Positions 10,450 through 22,319 of a stretch of 64,000 nt of DNA are shown piece by piece. Each line of letters begins with the position of its first letter. Within the stretch, counting starts at the first letter, position 1. The notes under the pieces are model-generated. The model saw only the letters and a program-made list of their open reading frames with translations, ran no database searches and was not told where the DNA came from. The translations under genes were made by a program, and so were the position numbers. Source of the DNA: Rhipidocladum racemiflorum (lineage: Eukaryota > Streptophyta > Magnoliopsida > Poales > Poaceae); assembly GCA_036346355.1 (NCBI GenBank), contig JAYEVF010000030.1, forward strand, positions 868,001-932,000, in the 5' to 3' direction.

Positions 10450-12948
10450 CGTTATCAGCACGAAGCTCTTACGGAGAAAGATTGAAAGGTGAGAAAAAGA
10501 CAAGAAGTGAAGGATCGTCGACAACGACTACTACCGGCGATTGATCGCCCGATCCGATCTGCAATCAACTCGTCACCACGCCGGCATCCACTCGGATTGC
10601 CGAAAAAAAAAGTCCTATGCGACTCTATCCTACGCGATAGCCAACACTTACGGCATCAAGAACTGAGAAAAGGTGAGATTTGAGGAATTGAATCTAATCG
10701 CTTGTTCAACTCCTTGTATGCAATCTGTGATATGTAGCATGCAGCTACAGTACATAGCATTTTACAGAACATGGCACGAAGCCATCTGCTGTTTCGCATC
10801 GGTTCTCCAGATGATGTCCGTGACACAGTCGAGATCTGCTATTCGTCGGTCTTCTTCCGCTCAGCCTGGCCATGGCATGAAGCCATCGTCGGTTTTCCTG
10901 TGGCAAGAAAACACCGTCTAGCGCTTGAAAAGCTGCCGGCTGGCCTACACACGAAGCGCACGAAGCCAGAAGAGCGTCCAGTCGCCGATCGCTACTGGAT
11001 CGAAGCCACGCGCCACGAGCACCTCAACCTCGCGCATGCAGCGCGTCAGCATACAGCACCACCCACCGACCGGGCTTGAATCCCACTGGCTCCTGCTGCT
11101 TTTCCCGAGCGCCCCGTACGGCTAGAAGCCACCAGGCCCCTGCGCGCAGCCGGCCTCGGCTCGTTGGGCCTTCGCCCTTTTTCCCGCTGGACGCCAGCAC
11201 TCGGCCGTATGACCCCGATCGGATGAAACCGCAAGGACATGAAGTCCTCGTCCTAATGGACTTCGAATCAGCGGCTCTGTTCGGATAGGACTTGAAGTCC
11301 ATTTAATTATGGACTTGGAATCCACTGGATTCAAGTTGGCATTGAAACCAACATGCACAGCGTTCTTTTCTTTTAATGCACTGGATTGGCGCAGGAGGTG
11401 GGGCCGTGGGGGGTAAGGGGAAATTACACCTTTGCCCCCCCCGGTTTTATTCCTTTTTCTGTTTTTCCTTAATTCGGAAAATAAATTAGAAAATCCCGAA
11501 AATTCCAAAAAAAAAAAAACAGTGCCAAAAAAAAAATGAAAATTCTAGAAAATTGCTTGGTTCTGTTTTATTTTTTTTCCTTAGCCTTATTTTCTACATT
11601 TATGAATATTTGCAATAATTGCCCTGTTTAGAATATCGGAAATTCCTGAGAATTTATTTTCGTATTTATGAATTTATGAATTATGTCATGTTGATATTTG
11701 CTGAAATTAAATTTTTCTGTTGTACAGTAATTCTGAAAATTGCTTGGAAATTAGCAGAAATTATGAAAAGTGTTAGGAAAATTCCAGAATTTCTCATACA
11801 ACAGTTTATGAGAACATGAGTGGTTGGGATTTGATTTTGGTAATGAATAAACAGATATGAGACAATTGGTGTCTAGGAAAACACACATGAGGCTTGGTTC
11901 TTTAATTGGCACCTGAAGCGGGAAGTGCTCCCTCCTCATGTGAGCCCTAGGGGCAGTTGACTGGCCAAGAGTCAAATTGACAGAGATATTCATTACCTGC
12001 TTTTCGTTCGACCAACAAGAATTATATAAGTTGTAATTAGACTTATGCCATGTTTAATTCATGTGGCAATTTATTTTCATTATCAAGTGATGCTTTGGAA
12101 AATTGTCTGTATAATTAATAAAATTGCCAAATACTAAGAAAAATTCGGAAATTTCTCGAGAATTTATTTCCGCATTTATGAATTTATGAATTGTGCAATT
12201 ATTGTTTATTCTGAATTTATGAATTGTGCAATTATTGTTCGTTTCCATGCATTGTATTTATTGCTTTAATATAATTTATTATGAAATTCAAGCACGCCGC
12301 ACGGTTGCCACCGTCAGCGCCAGAAGGCCGACGCCGCATGGAACTGAATGCACCACGCGCATGAAGCCGCGTTAAAATCGATCGCGACGAAGTCGATCGT
12401 GCATATGAATCGATCGTTTGCACGGCCGATCACCTACATGCACGTAGTTGTATTTACGAATATTTATGAATCTGTGTATATATGAATCTTGCACTTATGA
12501 ATGTTGTATTTATATATCTGAATCTTGCATTTATCTTGTATCTATGAATCCGTACTTATGAATCATGTATTTATGAATCTTGCAATTATTATTTTCTTTT
12601 AGTTTCTTTGGAAACTCATGAGAATTCAATTATGCATTTCATTGAATCTAGCAGCCATTTCCTATTAGATTGCACGCAGAACCTAATGGAAGAACCTTAT
12701 GAATGTGCAAAGGTGTGGCATTATCTAACGTGAGTTTTGAAGAACTCGACATGAATTGTCGAATTATCTCACATAGACATCAGATTGCATAATGAATAGT
12801 AAGCTCTCGAAGAGCATACTTTTCTCATGAATAGAATTGCAATTTATTCTTTATTCCAGTATTCTTTATTTACAAGCAATTTTTGAATTACTCAGCCACT
12901 GTATGATTAGAATTATTTTCTTTTCATCTAGAAATCGTGTAGCGCCCA
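10450..12948 (+). other. Non-coding leader of copia element 1 (gag missing)
   Basis: Where gag should be there is no long frame. The first 850 bp is GC-rich with several GCACGAAGCC/ATGAAGCC repeats. From about 11300 the sequence becomes AT-rich and is full of degenerate TTTATGAAT repeats (especially 11640-11700, 12170-12240, 12440-12590). It joins the protease at AAATCGTGTAGCGCCC exactly as in element 2, although the two leaders otherwise differ. Confidence 0.6.
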
Positions 12949-13883
12949 ATGGAGGAAATATGCATTGTTGATAGTGGCACAACAAATACCATCTTAAGAG
13001 AATCGAAATACTTCCAGACAATCATAAAGAACGCTGGAAGGATTACGACTATCGCATGAAGCGATACGCATATAATAGGCTCAGGAAAAGCCACAATTAT
13101 ATTGCCAATGGGTACAACTTTGGTAATTGAAGAAGCCCTCTTGTACCCTGAATCAACCCGCACTCTCTTAAGTTTCAAGGATATCCGCGCCAATGGGTTT
13201 CACGTAGAAACCAATGAAGAAAATGGCAAAGAACACTTGTGCATTGTGAAGCACGCGGAATATGGAAAGATGGTACTAGAAAAATGTCCCTCATATGAAT
13301 CTGGGTTGTACTACACGAAAATCAATGCACACGCAGTGTATACTTCATTGAAGACTGTCTTTAGAAGCTCTGAATTATTTACTTTATGGCATTGTAGATT
13401 AGGTCATCCTGGTCTTAGATTGATGAGAAATATAGTTAACAACTCACAAGGTCATGGCATTAATGTTAAGAATTTCCCAAATCACGAAGATTTTGTGTGC
13501 CATGCATGTGCCACCGGGAAATTAATAACTAGACCCTCTGTTATGAAAGTGCAACATGAAATCCCTGCATTCCTGGAACGCATTCAGGGGGATATTTGCG
13601 GTCCGATTCAGCCCTTGTCGTGACCGTTCGATACTTTATGGTGCTCATTGATGCTTCCTCGAAATGGTCGCATACATGTTTGTCATCAACAAGGAATCAT
13701 GCATTCGCAAAACTGATCTCGCAGATCATCAGAATTAAGAATGCTTTTCCTGATCATCGCGTGAAGTCCATTCGAATGGACAATGCCGGTGAATTCACTT
13801 CCAAGGCATTTGATGATAATTGCACAAAGAACGGAATAATCATGCTGAGCACTGCATCGCACGTCCATACGCAAATGGGCTAG
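12949..13883 (+). pseudogene. Copia protease, pre-integrase and integrase region
   Basis: MEEICIVDSGTTNTIL gives the aspartic protease active site (DSGTT). A TGA at 13057-13059 interrupts it. The frame resumes with SGLYYTK, LWHCRLGHPG and FVCHACATGKL (the HHCC zinc finger), then GDICGPIQPL, the start of the integrase core. A TGA and a frame change at about 13621 lead into MVLIDASSKWSH and IRMDNAGEF (second catalytic Asp). The core breaks again near 13883. Confidence 0.88.
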
Positions 13884-14030
13884 TCAAGCACTAATAAAGA
13901 GGATTAAGTTCATTGCCGCATCAGCTCTTGCAGAGTTGTAACTTGCCCAACACTTGTTGGGGACACGCAGCCTCGCACGCAAAGAAGACTCATCAATTAT
14001 AGACCATCGGCCTACAACATCCATTCACCT

Positions 14031-14657
14031 ATGCAACTAGTGCAAGGGGTCATCCCGAAGATTTCCCATCTTAGAAATTTTGGTTGTATGGTATATGTAC
14101 CTATACCACCCCCACAGCGGACTGCAATGGGCCCTCTCCGCAAGTCTGGGATATACGTTGGTTATGAGAGTGCATCCATAATCAGGTACTTGGAACCCAT
14201 GATCGAAAACTTGCATACACCTCGATTCGCCGATCAGATCTTTGACGAGGACCGTTTCCCGTCATTAGGGGGAGAGAATCAACCATTGGATGAAAAATGC
14301 CGGGAAATAATATGGCATTCCACTGGGATCCCCGCGCATGACCCTCGCACTAATGAAGCAAATCAAGAAGTCCAGAAGATAATTGATTTGCAGAATTTAG
14401 CAAATGAACTGCCTGATCATTTTTGTGATCTGAAGAGCGTGGTTAAGTCGCATGTACCAGCAAGAAATGCACCAGAGAGGGTGGAAATACCAAAGAAAGC
14501 AGAAGGTATCCCTCATCCTGTTCAGAGGCCTCAAAGAAAAAGAACAGAAATCGGCTTCTCAAACCCAAAGTACCCGGAGACGCCTGGGAAAATCGGGCAA
14601 GAGGACTTACCACACCAATCACAAAAGTGCCCCAAAGCAAGAAGGGGAGCCGCTTGA
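14031..14657 (+). pseudogene. Copia integrase C-terminal/linker region
   Basis: The frame contains LRNFGCMVYVPIPPPQRTAM, then GIYVGYES and DEDRFPSLGGENQ, the usual GKGY-region and linker of plant copia integrase. The tail is basic and Pro-rich and is followed by a gap of mixed frames up to 14868. There is no complete catalytic core upstream, so it is a relic. Confidence 0.8.
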
Positions 14658-14867
14658 GACCTGGCACGAAAGAAGCCTGTGGAAAAGGCAATTCCAGATC
14701 TGAACCTTCCATTGGAAGAAGCCGCGGAAATAATGTGTGCGCACACATTGGCGGAGAAAAACTAAAGGAACTTGCTCTGGAATGGGAAATAGCAATGAAG
14801 AGCAAGTAGAAGTGCACGAAGCACCCCATGATGAAATGGCCATAAACTTTGTAATAACGGAGAATCG

Positions 14868-15795
14868 ATGAATAGAGCAACAGCCAATGTCGATGCATAC
14901 TTTGCAAAGAAGATTGCCACGATCATTAATCATGATCCCGAGCCCGCATCTCTCGCAGAGTGCAAGAAAAGGCTCGATTGGGAAGATTGGAAGAAGGCAA
15001 TCACCGCAGAGTTAGTCTCTCTAAACAAAAGAGAGGTGTTTGGGCTCAGTGTGCACGCCTCCCCATATAAACCCGTGGGGGCACAAATGGGTTTTTGTTC
15101 TAAGAGGAATGAAAACAATGAAGTTATAAGGTACAAGGCAAGGCTTGTCGCTCAAGGTTTCACTCAACGTCCCGGTTGATTATGAAGAAACCTATTCTCC
15201 GGTCATGGGTGGAATTACCTTTAGATACTTGATCTCAATGGCAGTCAACTTGAAGTTGAAAATGAAGCTAATGGATGTTGTCACAGCATACTTGTATGGA
15301 AACTTGGATTCGAAGATATACATGAAAGTACCGGAAGGTATCCCTATCCCGAACCAAGACAGAGCAAACAGAAACCTATACAGTGTGAAATTGGAGAAAT
15401 CACTGTATGGGCTGAAGCAGTCAGGAAGAATGTGGTACAATCGCTTAAGTGACTTTCTTTGCAAGAAAGGCTACACGAACAACGAAGATTGTCCATGTGT
15501 GTTTATACAACGATCCCCGAATGGATTTTGTATAATCTCCGTCTATGTAGATGACTTGAACATCATTGGGACGGATGAAGAAATTGAAGAAGCATGCACA
15601 TACTTGAAGTCTGAATTTGAAATGAAAGACTTGGGTAAAACCAAGTTTTGTTTAGGCTTGCAGCTTGAACATGTCCAAGGCGGAATCTTGGTACACCAAT
15701 CTTCCTACACGCAGAAAGTGTTGGAGAAATTTGGTTTTGAAAAGGCATACCCCGCAAAGACCCCAATGGTCGGAAGGTCACTCCAAGGCACCTAG
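14868..15795 (+). pseudogene. Copia reverse transcriptase
   Basis: Two overlapping frames (14868-15179 and 15145-15795) form the RVT_2 domain. Visible are [11 protein letters not shown] at the first join, [37 protein letters not shown] and the catalytic SVYVDDLNIIG (YVDD). A one-base shift near 15170 separates them, and a TAG follows at about 15795. Confidence 0.9.
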
Positions 15796-15803
15796 ACCCG
15801 CAT

Positions 15804-16571
15804 GTGCCTAAAGAAGAGGAGGAAGTCCCGGGAGCGGAATTCCCATACTTGAGTGCAATTGGAGCGCTCATGTACCTTGCGAATAGCACTAGGCCGGACA
15901 TTGCGTTCGCCGTGAATTTGCTAGCGCGGTACAGTGCAGAACCCACCAAAAGGCATTGGAAAGGGGTGAAGGACATCTTCCGTTACCTTCAAGGAAGCAA
16001 AGACCTTGGCTTGTTTTACAGAAGAAACAATGAATTGAATTTGGTTGGCTACGCCGATGTCGGGTACCTATCGGACCAAGATACCGGCAAGTCACAAACC
16101 GGGTATGTTTTCCTTTGCGGTGGAACAAAGCAATTTCGTGGAAGTCATCTAAGCGGACTCTTGTCTCAACGTCAACAAACCACTCGTAAATAATTGCCTT
16201 GTATGAAGCATCTCGAGAATGTGCATGGCTTCAAGAATGGTTCATCACATCCGTAAGTCATGTGGTTTGAATATGGAGCAAACCCCACCATTATCTATGA
16301 AGATAATGCAGCTTGTGTTGCTCAAGTGCAAATGGGATATGTGAAAAGCAATCTTACGAAGCACATCAACCCCAAGTTCTTTTATGCCCATGAAATGCAT
16401 AAGATGAACGAGATAAAGATACTGCATACTAAGTCGTGTGAAAATCTCGCAGATTTATTCACTAAGTCACTCCCGGCATCTTCTTTTGAAAGATGTGCTA
16501 GAGGAATCGGGATGATGAGGCTTAGAGAAGTGCAGATTTCAGGGGGAGAATTTTCACATACTCCTACATAA
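15804..16571 (+). pseudogene. Copia RNase H region
   Basis: SAIGALMYLANSTRPDIAFA and NLLARYSAEPTKRHWKGVKD connect RT to RNase H. VGYADVGYLSD has the first catalytic Asp. The second frame (16260-16571) has IYEDNAACVAQ and HINPKFFYAHEM with LADLFTKSLP, the usual end of copia pol. The region between 16193 and 16260 is frame-shifted. Confidence 0.88.
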
Positions 16572-16819
16572 ATCTCAAACATGAAGTTTGAGTACCCAAC
16601 GTGAATCTTGAAGATTAACATTGAAGTTTGGGTGGATTGTACTCTTTTCCTTAAGTAAGTTTTTCATTGAAGTTTTCTTACATAAGGTTTTTGATGAGGC
16701 AATCCGTGCAACACAGCAAGCGTGTGCTATGTACTCTTTCTCCAATTATTTTTCCCACTGGGTTTTTATGGAGTTTTAATGAGGCATATGCATCTCGCAG
16801 TGAAGAGTCCAAGGGGGAG

Positions 16820-17032
16820 TGTTAGGAAACCGGATTCGTATCCTATATGGACTCTTCCTTATCTCTAAGCAGAACCGCTATATATAGGAGGCAGGGGTTA
16901 CCCCATTGTACGCATCTGCAATAATAAAGCAGACCCGTTCCTCCACATATTGTGTCTCTCGCCCTCTCTCTCTGTTCTCCAGTTCAATCTATTAGGCAAC
17001 CCCGGACTATTCGATAGCGAGGTTGTCTAACA
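16820..17032 (+). repeat. 3' LTR of copia element 1
   Basis: 213 bp, preceded directly by the polypurine tract AAGGGGGAG (16811-16819). It ends in CTAACA, followed by the target duplication GTACT. Confidence 0.93.
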
Positions 17033-17201
17033 GTACTTGCTCCATTTATCAGTAGATCGATCAGGAGTCACCTCATGCTGGAGCCATCACCAGAGACAGG
17101 AAGAAACTACTGTTCAATTCCCCCCGTGCTGGCAAATCCTATTTGCCAAACGAATTGGCCGCAGATGTGCGACGTGCCGACCGCTTCTCTTTGTTCTCAG
17201 A

Positions 17202-17347
17202 TGTGAGAGGTGCTTCTATGCTCTTCTTTTTTAGAGTTGCACAAATATTAAAGCATGAATGAAGGGTGGATGAAGATTACTTACCCCTTCGCTTGCTTCA
17301 AAATTTGTGCAACTTGTATTGAGAGGAAGAGCATAGAAGCACTTCTC
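17202..17347. mobile_element. Small MITE with long TIRs, copy A only
   Basis: The ends are near-mirror images: GAGAGGTGCTTCTATGCTCT on the left against GAGAAGTGCTTCTATGCTCT read in reverse on the right, and similarity continues inward. The 9-bp flanks GTTCTCAGA and GTTCTGAGA form an imperfect target duplication. Copy B has one such site (GTTATCAGA) and no insert. A 9-bp duplication suggests a Mutator-type origin. Confidence 0.7.
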
Positions 17348-18047
17348 GTTCTGAGAAGCTAGCAAACCCAAACCGATGTGCCGACTAAGGCTGCTCCGAG
17401 CCGACCAGGGGAAAGAAACCCTTGTATCAGCGCAACCCAAGGCCTTTTCAACATCTTGCAACGATGCCGGCCGGAGGATGTCCGGGCGTGTCCAGTCCAT
17501 CCCACGGTCTGATCACGAACGAAACGAAACACACGTAAAATAACCGTCTTTTTTTCATAAAAAGCAGGAGAGTACTGTTCGTTCGTTCATGCGCCACCAC
17601 ACATGCAAACGCGTCCAAATCCTTATCGGCGCAGGGAGCGCCGTACGGGCGATCTTTCTGTAAATTGCAAACCACCCTTTAATTACCGTCTCTACGGCGT
17701 CAGGATTCGCCAAAGGACAGGGAGAAAAACAAGGGCAAGGGCAAGCAAGCAGCCAAGCAGGTTAGTAGATATCAAGCAATAGTAGTCCGGTAGGCCATTC
17801 GATGCGCTATCGAGCAAGAGGAGCTCGACAGATTAGTGGAAATCCGTTATTGCGTTGTCAATGTCTTGCAAGGTGATTTTCGTGGTTGAAAACGTAATTA
17901 ATTTTGTAAATTTGTTTGTATGAAAAACATATTTGAAAAAAAAAGAGTGATTAGAGACAAGAAAGTTCTGTCTTCCGGTCGCACGCACGTAAGCGTGTAC
18001 GTGCGCCCGCGTATGCAGCGAGCGTGTGGATCAACAGGCCTTGGCAG

Positions 18048-18846
18048 TAGGGGTGAAAATGGTACGGATAATTTCCAACCGACCGAAGCGTCTCGGATAG
18101 TGATTCGGATAATTTTTCGGATATCCGAATATTTTGTTCGGATATGGATCGGATACGGATGCGGATATCTTGGATAATATCCGAGCATTTTTTCGGATAC
18201 TATCCGCCGGATAATATCCGAATTCCCGCCTCTTTAGCTTAGCCCGGCTTGGTCCATATGTCACCGGCCGGCCCATCTAGACTTTAGTTGAAGTGGAACC
18301 CTAGGTCTCTAGCCGACTAGCTGTCACTTTAGTTCCCTCATTCCCTGTCCGGCCCCTACCTATCCAGTCCACATCTCCAAGGCTTCAACTCCAGGTCATG
18401 ACGGCGGCGGCTAATGGCCATGGCCCCTAATGGCCTGACTGATGCTTAGTGCCATGCATGTGCAACTTCTATGGATGTACAGCATTACAGGTGCAATTAT
18501 GATATGTGACTTAGTGTATTACTGTAAACTGTATGGTTTTAACGGTCTTGATCTCTCAATGTCCTATACAATTTATGTTGGTTTCCTATCGACAATATTC
18601 GTTGTAGCCCATCACTCCGTTTGTATTTAGTGTTTACGCATATTATTCGAAAAATATCCGTTCCGATGATTATCCGAACTTATTTTATCCGTATTCGTTC
18701 GAATATTATCCGTATCCGTATTTGGCACTATCCGTGTCCGAATCCGTATCCAATACTATCCGTGTCCGAATCCGATCCGATAAAATTATATGGATCAAAT
18801 ACAATATGAGTGGTTTTCGATCCATATCCGATCCGTTTCACCCCTA
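18048..18846. mobile_element. Non-autonomous hAT-type element with CGGATA-rich ends
   Basis: The termini are TAGGGGTGAAA and TTTCACCCCTA. Flanking 8-mers CTTGGCAG and CCTGGCAG differ by one base, matching the 8-bp duplication of hAT transposons. Both subterminal zones are packed with ATCCGAATCCG/CGGATA motifs, likely transposase-binding sites. The centre has no long frame. Copy B keeps only the right part. Confidence 0.75.
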
Positions 18847-18914
18847 CCTGGCAGTCCCGACAGCGTTTGTGGCATGTTCTCTTCTCCGGTGGTATAAACG
18901 CAGAGCGTACCTAA

Positions 18915-20666
18915 GAGTTCGTTTGGTTTCCTGAACGAGGTTGGATGGGATGGATCCATCCAGGTACCTGTTTGGTTGGATGGATAGGGATGAACCAATT
19001 TTTTGTTTGGTTCAATGGATGAGGATAGATAGGATGAACCAATTTTTTGTTTAGTAAGATAGATGAGAATCGATGGGCTAGTTATGATGATCTTTTGGTG
19101 AAGTTACCTCTTAATGCAACAAATTTAAGCAACATTGAATCAAAGTGCCAAATCAACATAACAAATGACATAATTAGAAATGTTACTACATGGAATAATA
19201 CCAATGACATAACAACCTAACAAGCGACATAAGAAGTGAAAAATGTTGGAATAAAAATAGCAATGAGCCTCTGCCAACATACATCAAATTTCAGCCCACA
19301 ACATACACCAAATTTCATCCATTGGGCCATATGTAATTCTTTCTCTCCTTTTTCTACACTTGATACACAATGCAACCAAAGAAACAACAACATATGCAGC
19401 AGCCGCCAATATTAAGATCTTTCTTTTTCTCCACTTGTCCTTCCACAATGTAAAATTTGTGCCCCATGAATGACAAGCATAGCACATCAATACAAAGTCT
19501 GAATCAACAGATTGTTCTAAAATATCATGCATATTCTAGTTTATTCCTCCGAAGGTATTCAAGTTTTCAAGCAACCTATCTGGCATGCATCACTTCTTTC
19601 AATATCACACTAGTTAGATTGGTTGTTCTTTCTTCCATTTGAGAAACCAATACAATGTCTAATATTCTGATATTATTTTTGTATCAGCCGACACTGCATG
19701 CATTGATTGACAAGAACTGATAATGAGTAATCTAATATAGCAAATCGATTTATACATATTGTAGAGGAAGAACTTGATATAGATCTGTAGCAAATTGTAG
19801 AGGAAGAACAATATATACCATATTGTACTGGATAATATATACCATATTGTATTGGATGTTCTTGGTCAGGCCTCTCCTCTGTCGTCGATGTCGGGTCGCG
19901 CCCTCTTGCCGCTAACGCTGAGTCGCGCCCTCCTGCAACCGACGCCGGGCCGCCGCCCTCCTGCCCTCCTGTCGCCAATGTACAACCGCCAGCCACCAAC
20001 GGCGGGTCATCGCCCTCTGCCGCTCCGCGTCGCGCCCTCCTGCTCCTCCTACGGCTGACACCAGGTCACCGTCCTCCTACACCGGGTCTCCACCCTCTCC
20101 GAGTCGCACCCTCCTGCTCCTCCTGTCGCTGACGCCAGGTTGCCACCCTCCTGCGCCGGGTCACCGAGCTCCTGCGTCGGTCTCCGCCCTCCTTGCCGTC
20201 CGGATCTGCCGCCACCCTCCGACCGCGCCTCGCCTGCCTCCGCCCGCCCTTCGATCGCGCCCTCCAGATCTACCGCCGCCCTCCGACCGCGCCTCGCTTG
20301 CCTCCTCCCGCCCTCCGACCGCGTCCTCTGGATATGTAGCACGGCCCTCCGACCACACCTCGCTTGCCTCTGACCATACCGCACTTGCTCGATCTGGGGG
20401 AGGCTCGCCTGCTCGATCTAGGGGAGGACCGTGGTTGGGGGAGGCTGGGAGAGAGGTGACCCGTTGTGGAGTGCAGACGCTGAGATGCGAGTGGACAAGC
20501 TCATCGGTATTTTTTTGTGGGATCAATCTATCCAGCATCTTCATAGAATATTCTCTACAATTGAATATCCCCCATCCAACTCATTCATCTATCAAAATAA
20601 TTGAATGATGCCAAATACCTGAATGATCTATCCCATCCAGACTCATTCAGTCAACCAAACTCCACC
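18915..20666. mobile_element. Harbinger/PIF-like non-autonomous element with C-rich core
   Basis: Imperfect ends of about 55 bp are visible: GAGTTCGTTTGGTT with GGATGGGAT inside on the left, and the reverse of AACCAAACTC with ATCCCATCC on the right. The interior includes an AT-rich part (19040-19850) and a strongly C-rich segment (19860-20400) of degenerate CGCCCTCC/CCGACGCC repeats that opens spurious frames on both strands. No transposase is seen. The same element occupies 56161-57881. The superfamily is an inference from the GTTTGGTT end. Confidence 0.45.
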
Positions 20667-20671
20667 TAGAA

Positions 20672-20979
20672 TTTTACCGCTCGAAGCGTCCGCGCGCACT
20701 GCGCAACCGCAACTTGCGTGGTCGTACGTGAAATCGGATGGCTCGGCCAAGTGCACGGCGCAGGCGCCACACAAGTACGCCGAGACGGCGGCGCTTTCGG
20801 CGGCACAGCATTATACTGCCACGAAACTTCAAAAGAGTTCACCGGTCATCGCTCATTAGTCATCACCCTAGCGTTCTTCCTACAATTAGCTAGCTAGCTG
20901 CCCAGCTGCTACAGATTTTCTATAGATCTAACCATGCAGATCCTGACCATACTAGAAAGTGGTTATTGGGCTGTCATTG
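20672..20979 (+). other. Ultraconserved island between duplicates (copy A)
   Basis: This 308-bp stretch differs from 57887-58194 at only one base (20866), although sequence to its right differs by about 12%. It is GC- and CpG-rich on its left half and includes an open frame (residues such as YVKSDGSAKCTAQAPHKYAE) identical in both copies, then GCTAGCTAGCTGCCCAGCTGC. It could be a promoter or exon of an unrecognised gene or a gene-conversion tract. No protein family is recognised. Confidence 0.6.
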
Positions 20980-21321
20980 CATCCAGAAAGCTACGTGTCG
21001 AGCTGGACGTACGTGGACTGCCCCGGCCTCTGACTAATTTCGGTGCAGAGAAAGGCGAGCTGCATCCGGTAGGGGCGGGTGACTTGGATCAGTGAGCCAG
21101 AGTTTTTGATTTATTTTTGTGAATTAGTCTATTTTTTTAATTTTGGTATTCATTCAAATGAAATCGCAAATCTAGTATTTTCTTGACCGTAAAAAGATTA
21201 AGAGGCGATACATGGCACATACTATAATATGGAACCGCATTAGGTCTACCTATCGTTGTATGAGGGCGTAGTAAATGTCTGCTAGAAGGTGATAGATTTG
21301 CAATTTTGTTCGGATAAAAGG

Positions 21322-22130
21322 TGTTCGCGCTAAAAACGTGAGGTAGGGTTCTTAGCCTCGAACACACAAGACAAACGCCGGGTTTGAGGTTCGCGCGGAC
21401 GTGCTAATCTGTTTGACCTGAGTAATAGATAAGGAGAAGGTAAAAATCACTCAAAACCGATTATATGAGAATCGGCTTAGATCGAATCGGCAAGAAGCCG
21501 AATCGATGGTCAGCCTGGCTCTGATCAGCTGGATAGAATCGATGAAGATCAAGTCCATCTCGGCTATTTAAACCGATTGAGAAAAAGTAACCGATAAATT
21601 TAATCAACCTGGTGGAGTTGATTGGATAGGGGTAGAGGTAGCTTTTCCCAAAAAAGGCGATGCGTAGCAAGATCGGAGAAAAGACAGATCTGAATTGCAT
21701 AAGCCGGCAGAATCAATAATCGGCGATGCACAACTCTTATTGATTGAGCGAATTACAAAGGAAGGATTATAAAACTAGAGACTACTCCTAGTTGACAGGA
21801 AAATAAGGGAAAAGTAAAGCGTGTTTGTGGGTTGGCTCTGGACGTTTTTCCTTCTCACCTCTGGTCCTCTTATATAGCACTCGGCCTGAACGTATGCTCC
21901 TCGGCCTGAACGTATGCTCCTCAGCCTCTTCAATCACCCGTATCGGCCTCAATCTCTCCTTACCATGTTAAGTCCGATCATATCCGACTCAATTTCTTAT
22001 CCTACCCGTATCGGACTCAGTTTCCTTTGAATCGCGGCCCTCCAATCCGAAACGGTATCAACTTGCTATAACTATCCCTTATCAAAACCGATCTCCACGA
22101 GATCAGTCTTGCCAAATTTTGGTGCAAACA
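21322..22130 (-). mobile_element. Solo gypsy LTR with TSD AAAGG, copy A only
   Basis: 809 bp from TGTTCGCGC to GGTGCAAACA, with perfect AAAGG repeats at 21317-21321 and 22131-22135. It matches the truncated LTR at 8137-8362 in its first part, so it belongs to the same or a sister family and lies in the same orientation. The intact pre-insertion site GATAAAAGGCC is present in copy B (AAAGG at 58532-58536). Solo LTRs arise by recombination between the two LTRs of a full element. Confidence 0.95.
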
Positions 22131-22319
22131 AAAGGCCAAACTTGTAAAAAAAAATTGAGCCAGGGAGTGAGAAAATTTTGGATAAGTTGGGCTTGGTCGG
22201 AAATGGGCTAGTTAAACGTGGGGTCGAACTTTGGGGTCTGTCAGGGCACGGGCATGGGCGAGTGAGCTGGCGGGCATCGTTTCGGCCCCCACACAGGTGT
22301 TGGGACATCATCGCCACCT

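Larger units (their letters stand above)
10233..17032 (+). mobile_element. Complete Ty1/copia retrotransposon, gag-less, with TSD GTACT
   Basis: LTRs lie at 10233-10449 and 16820-17032. They start TGTTAGGAAACC, end GTTGTCTAACA, and are flanked by the 5-bp repeat GTACT (10228-10232, 17033-17037). Copy B has a single GTACT at 54377-54381, the unoccupied site. Domain order protease, integrase, RT, RNase H defines copia. No gag is detectable between the 5' LTR and the protease. Several stops and frameshifts make it non-autonomous. The LTRs differ by a few substitutions and one short indel block, so insertion is fairly but not extremely recent. Confidence 0.95.

Noticed and set aside
20140..20544. 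Overlapping ORFs on both strands in the C-rich core of the Harbinger-like element
   Set aside because: They follow from CCGCC-type repeats; composition is low complexity and both copies have indels in the frames.
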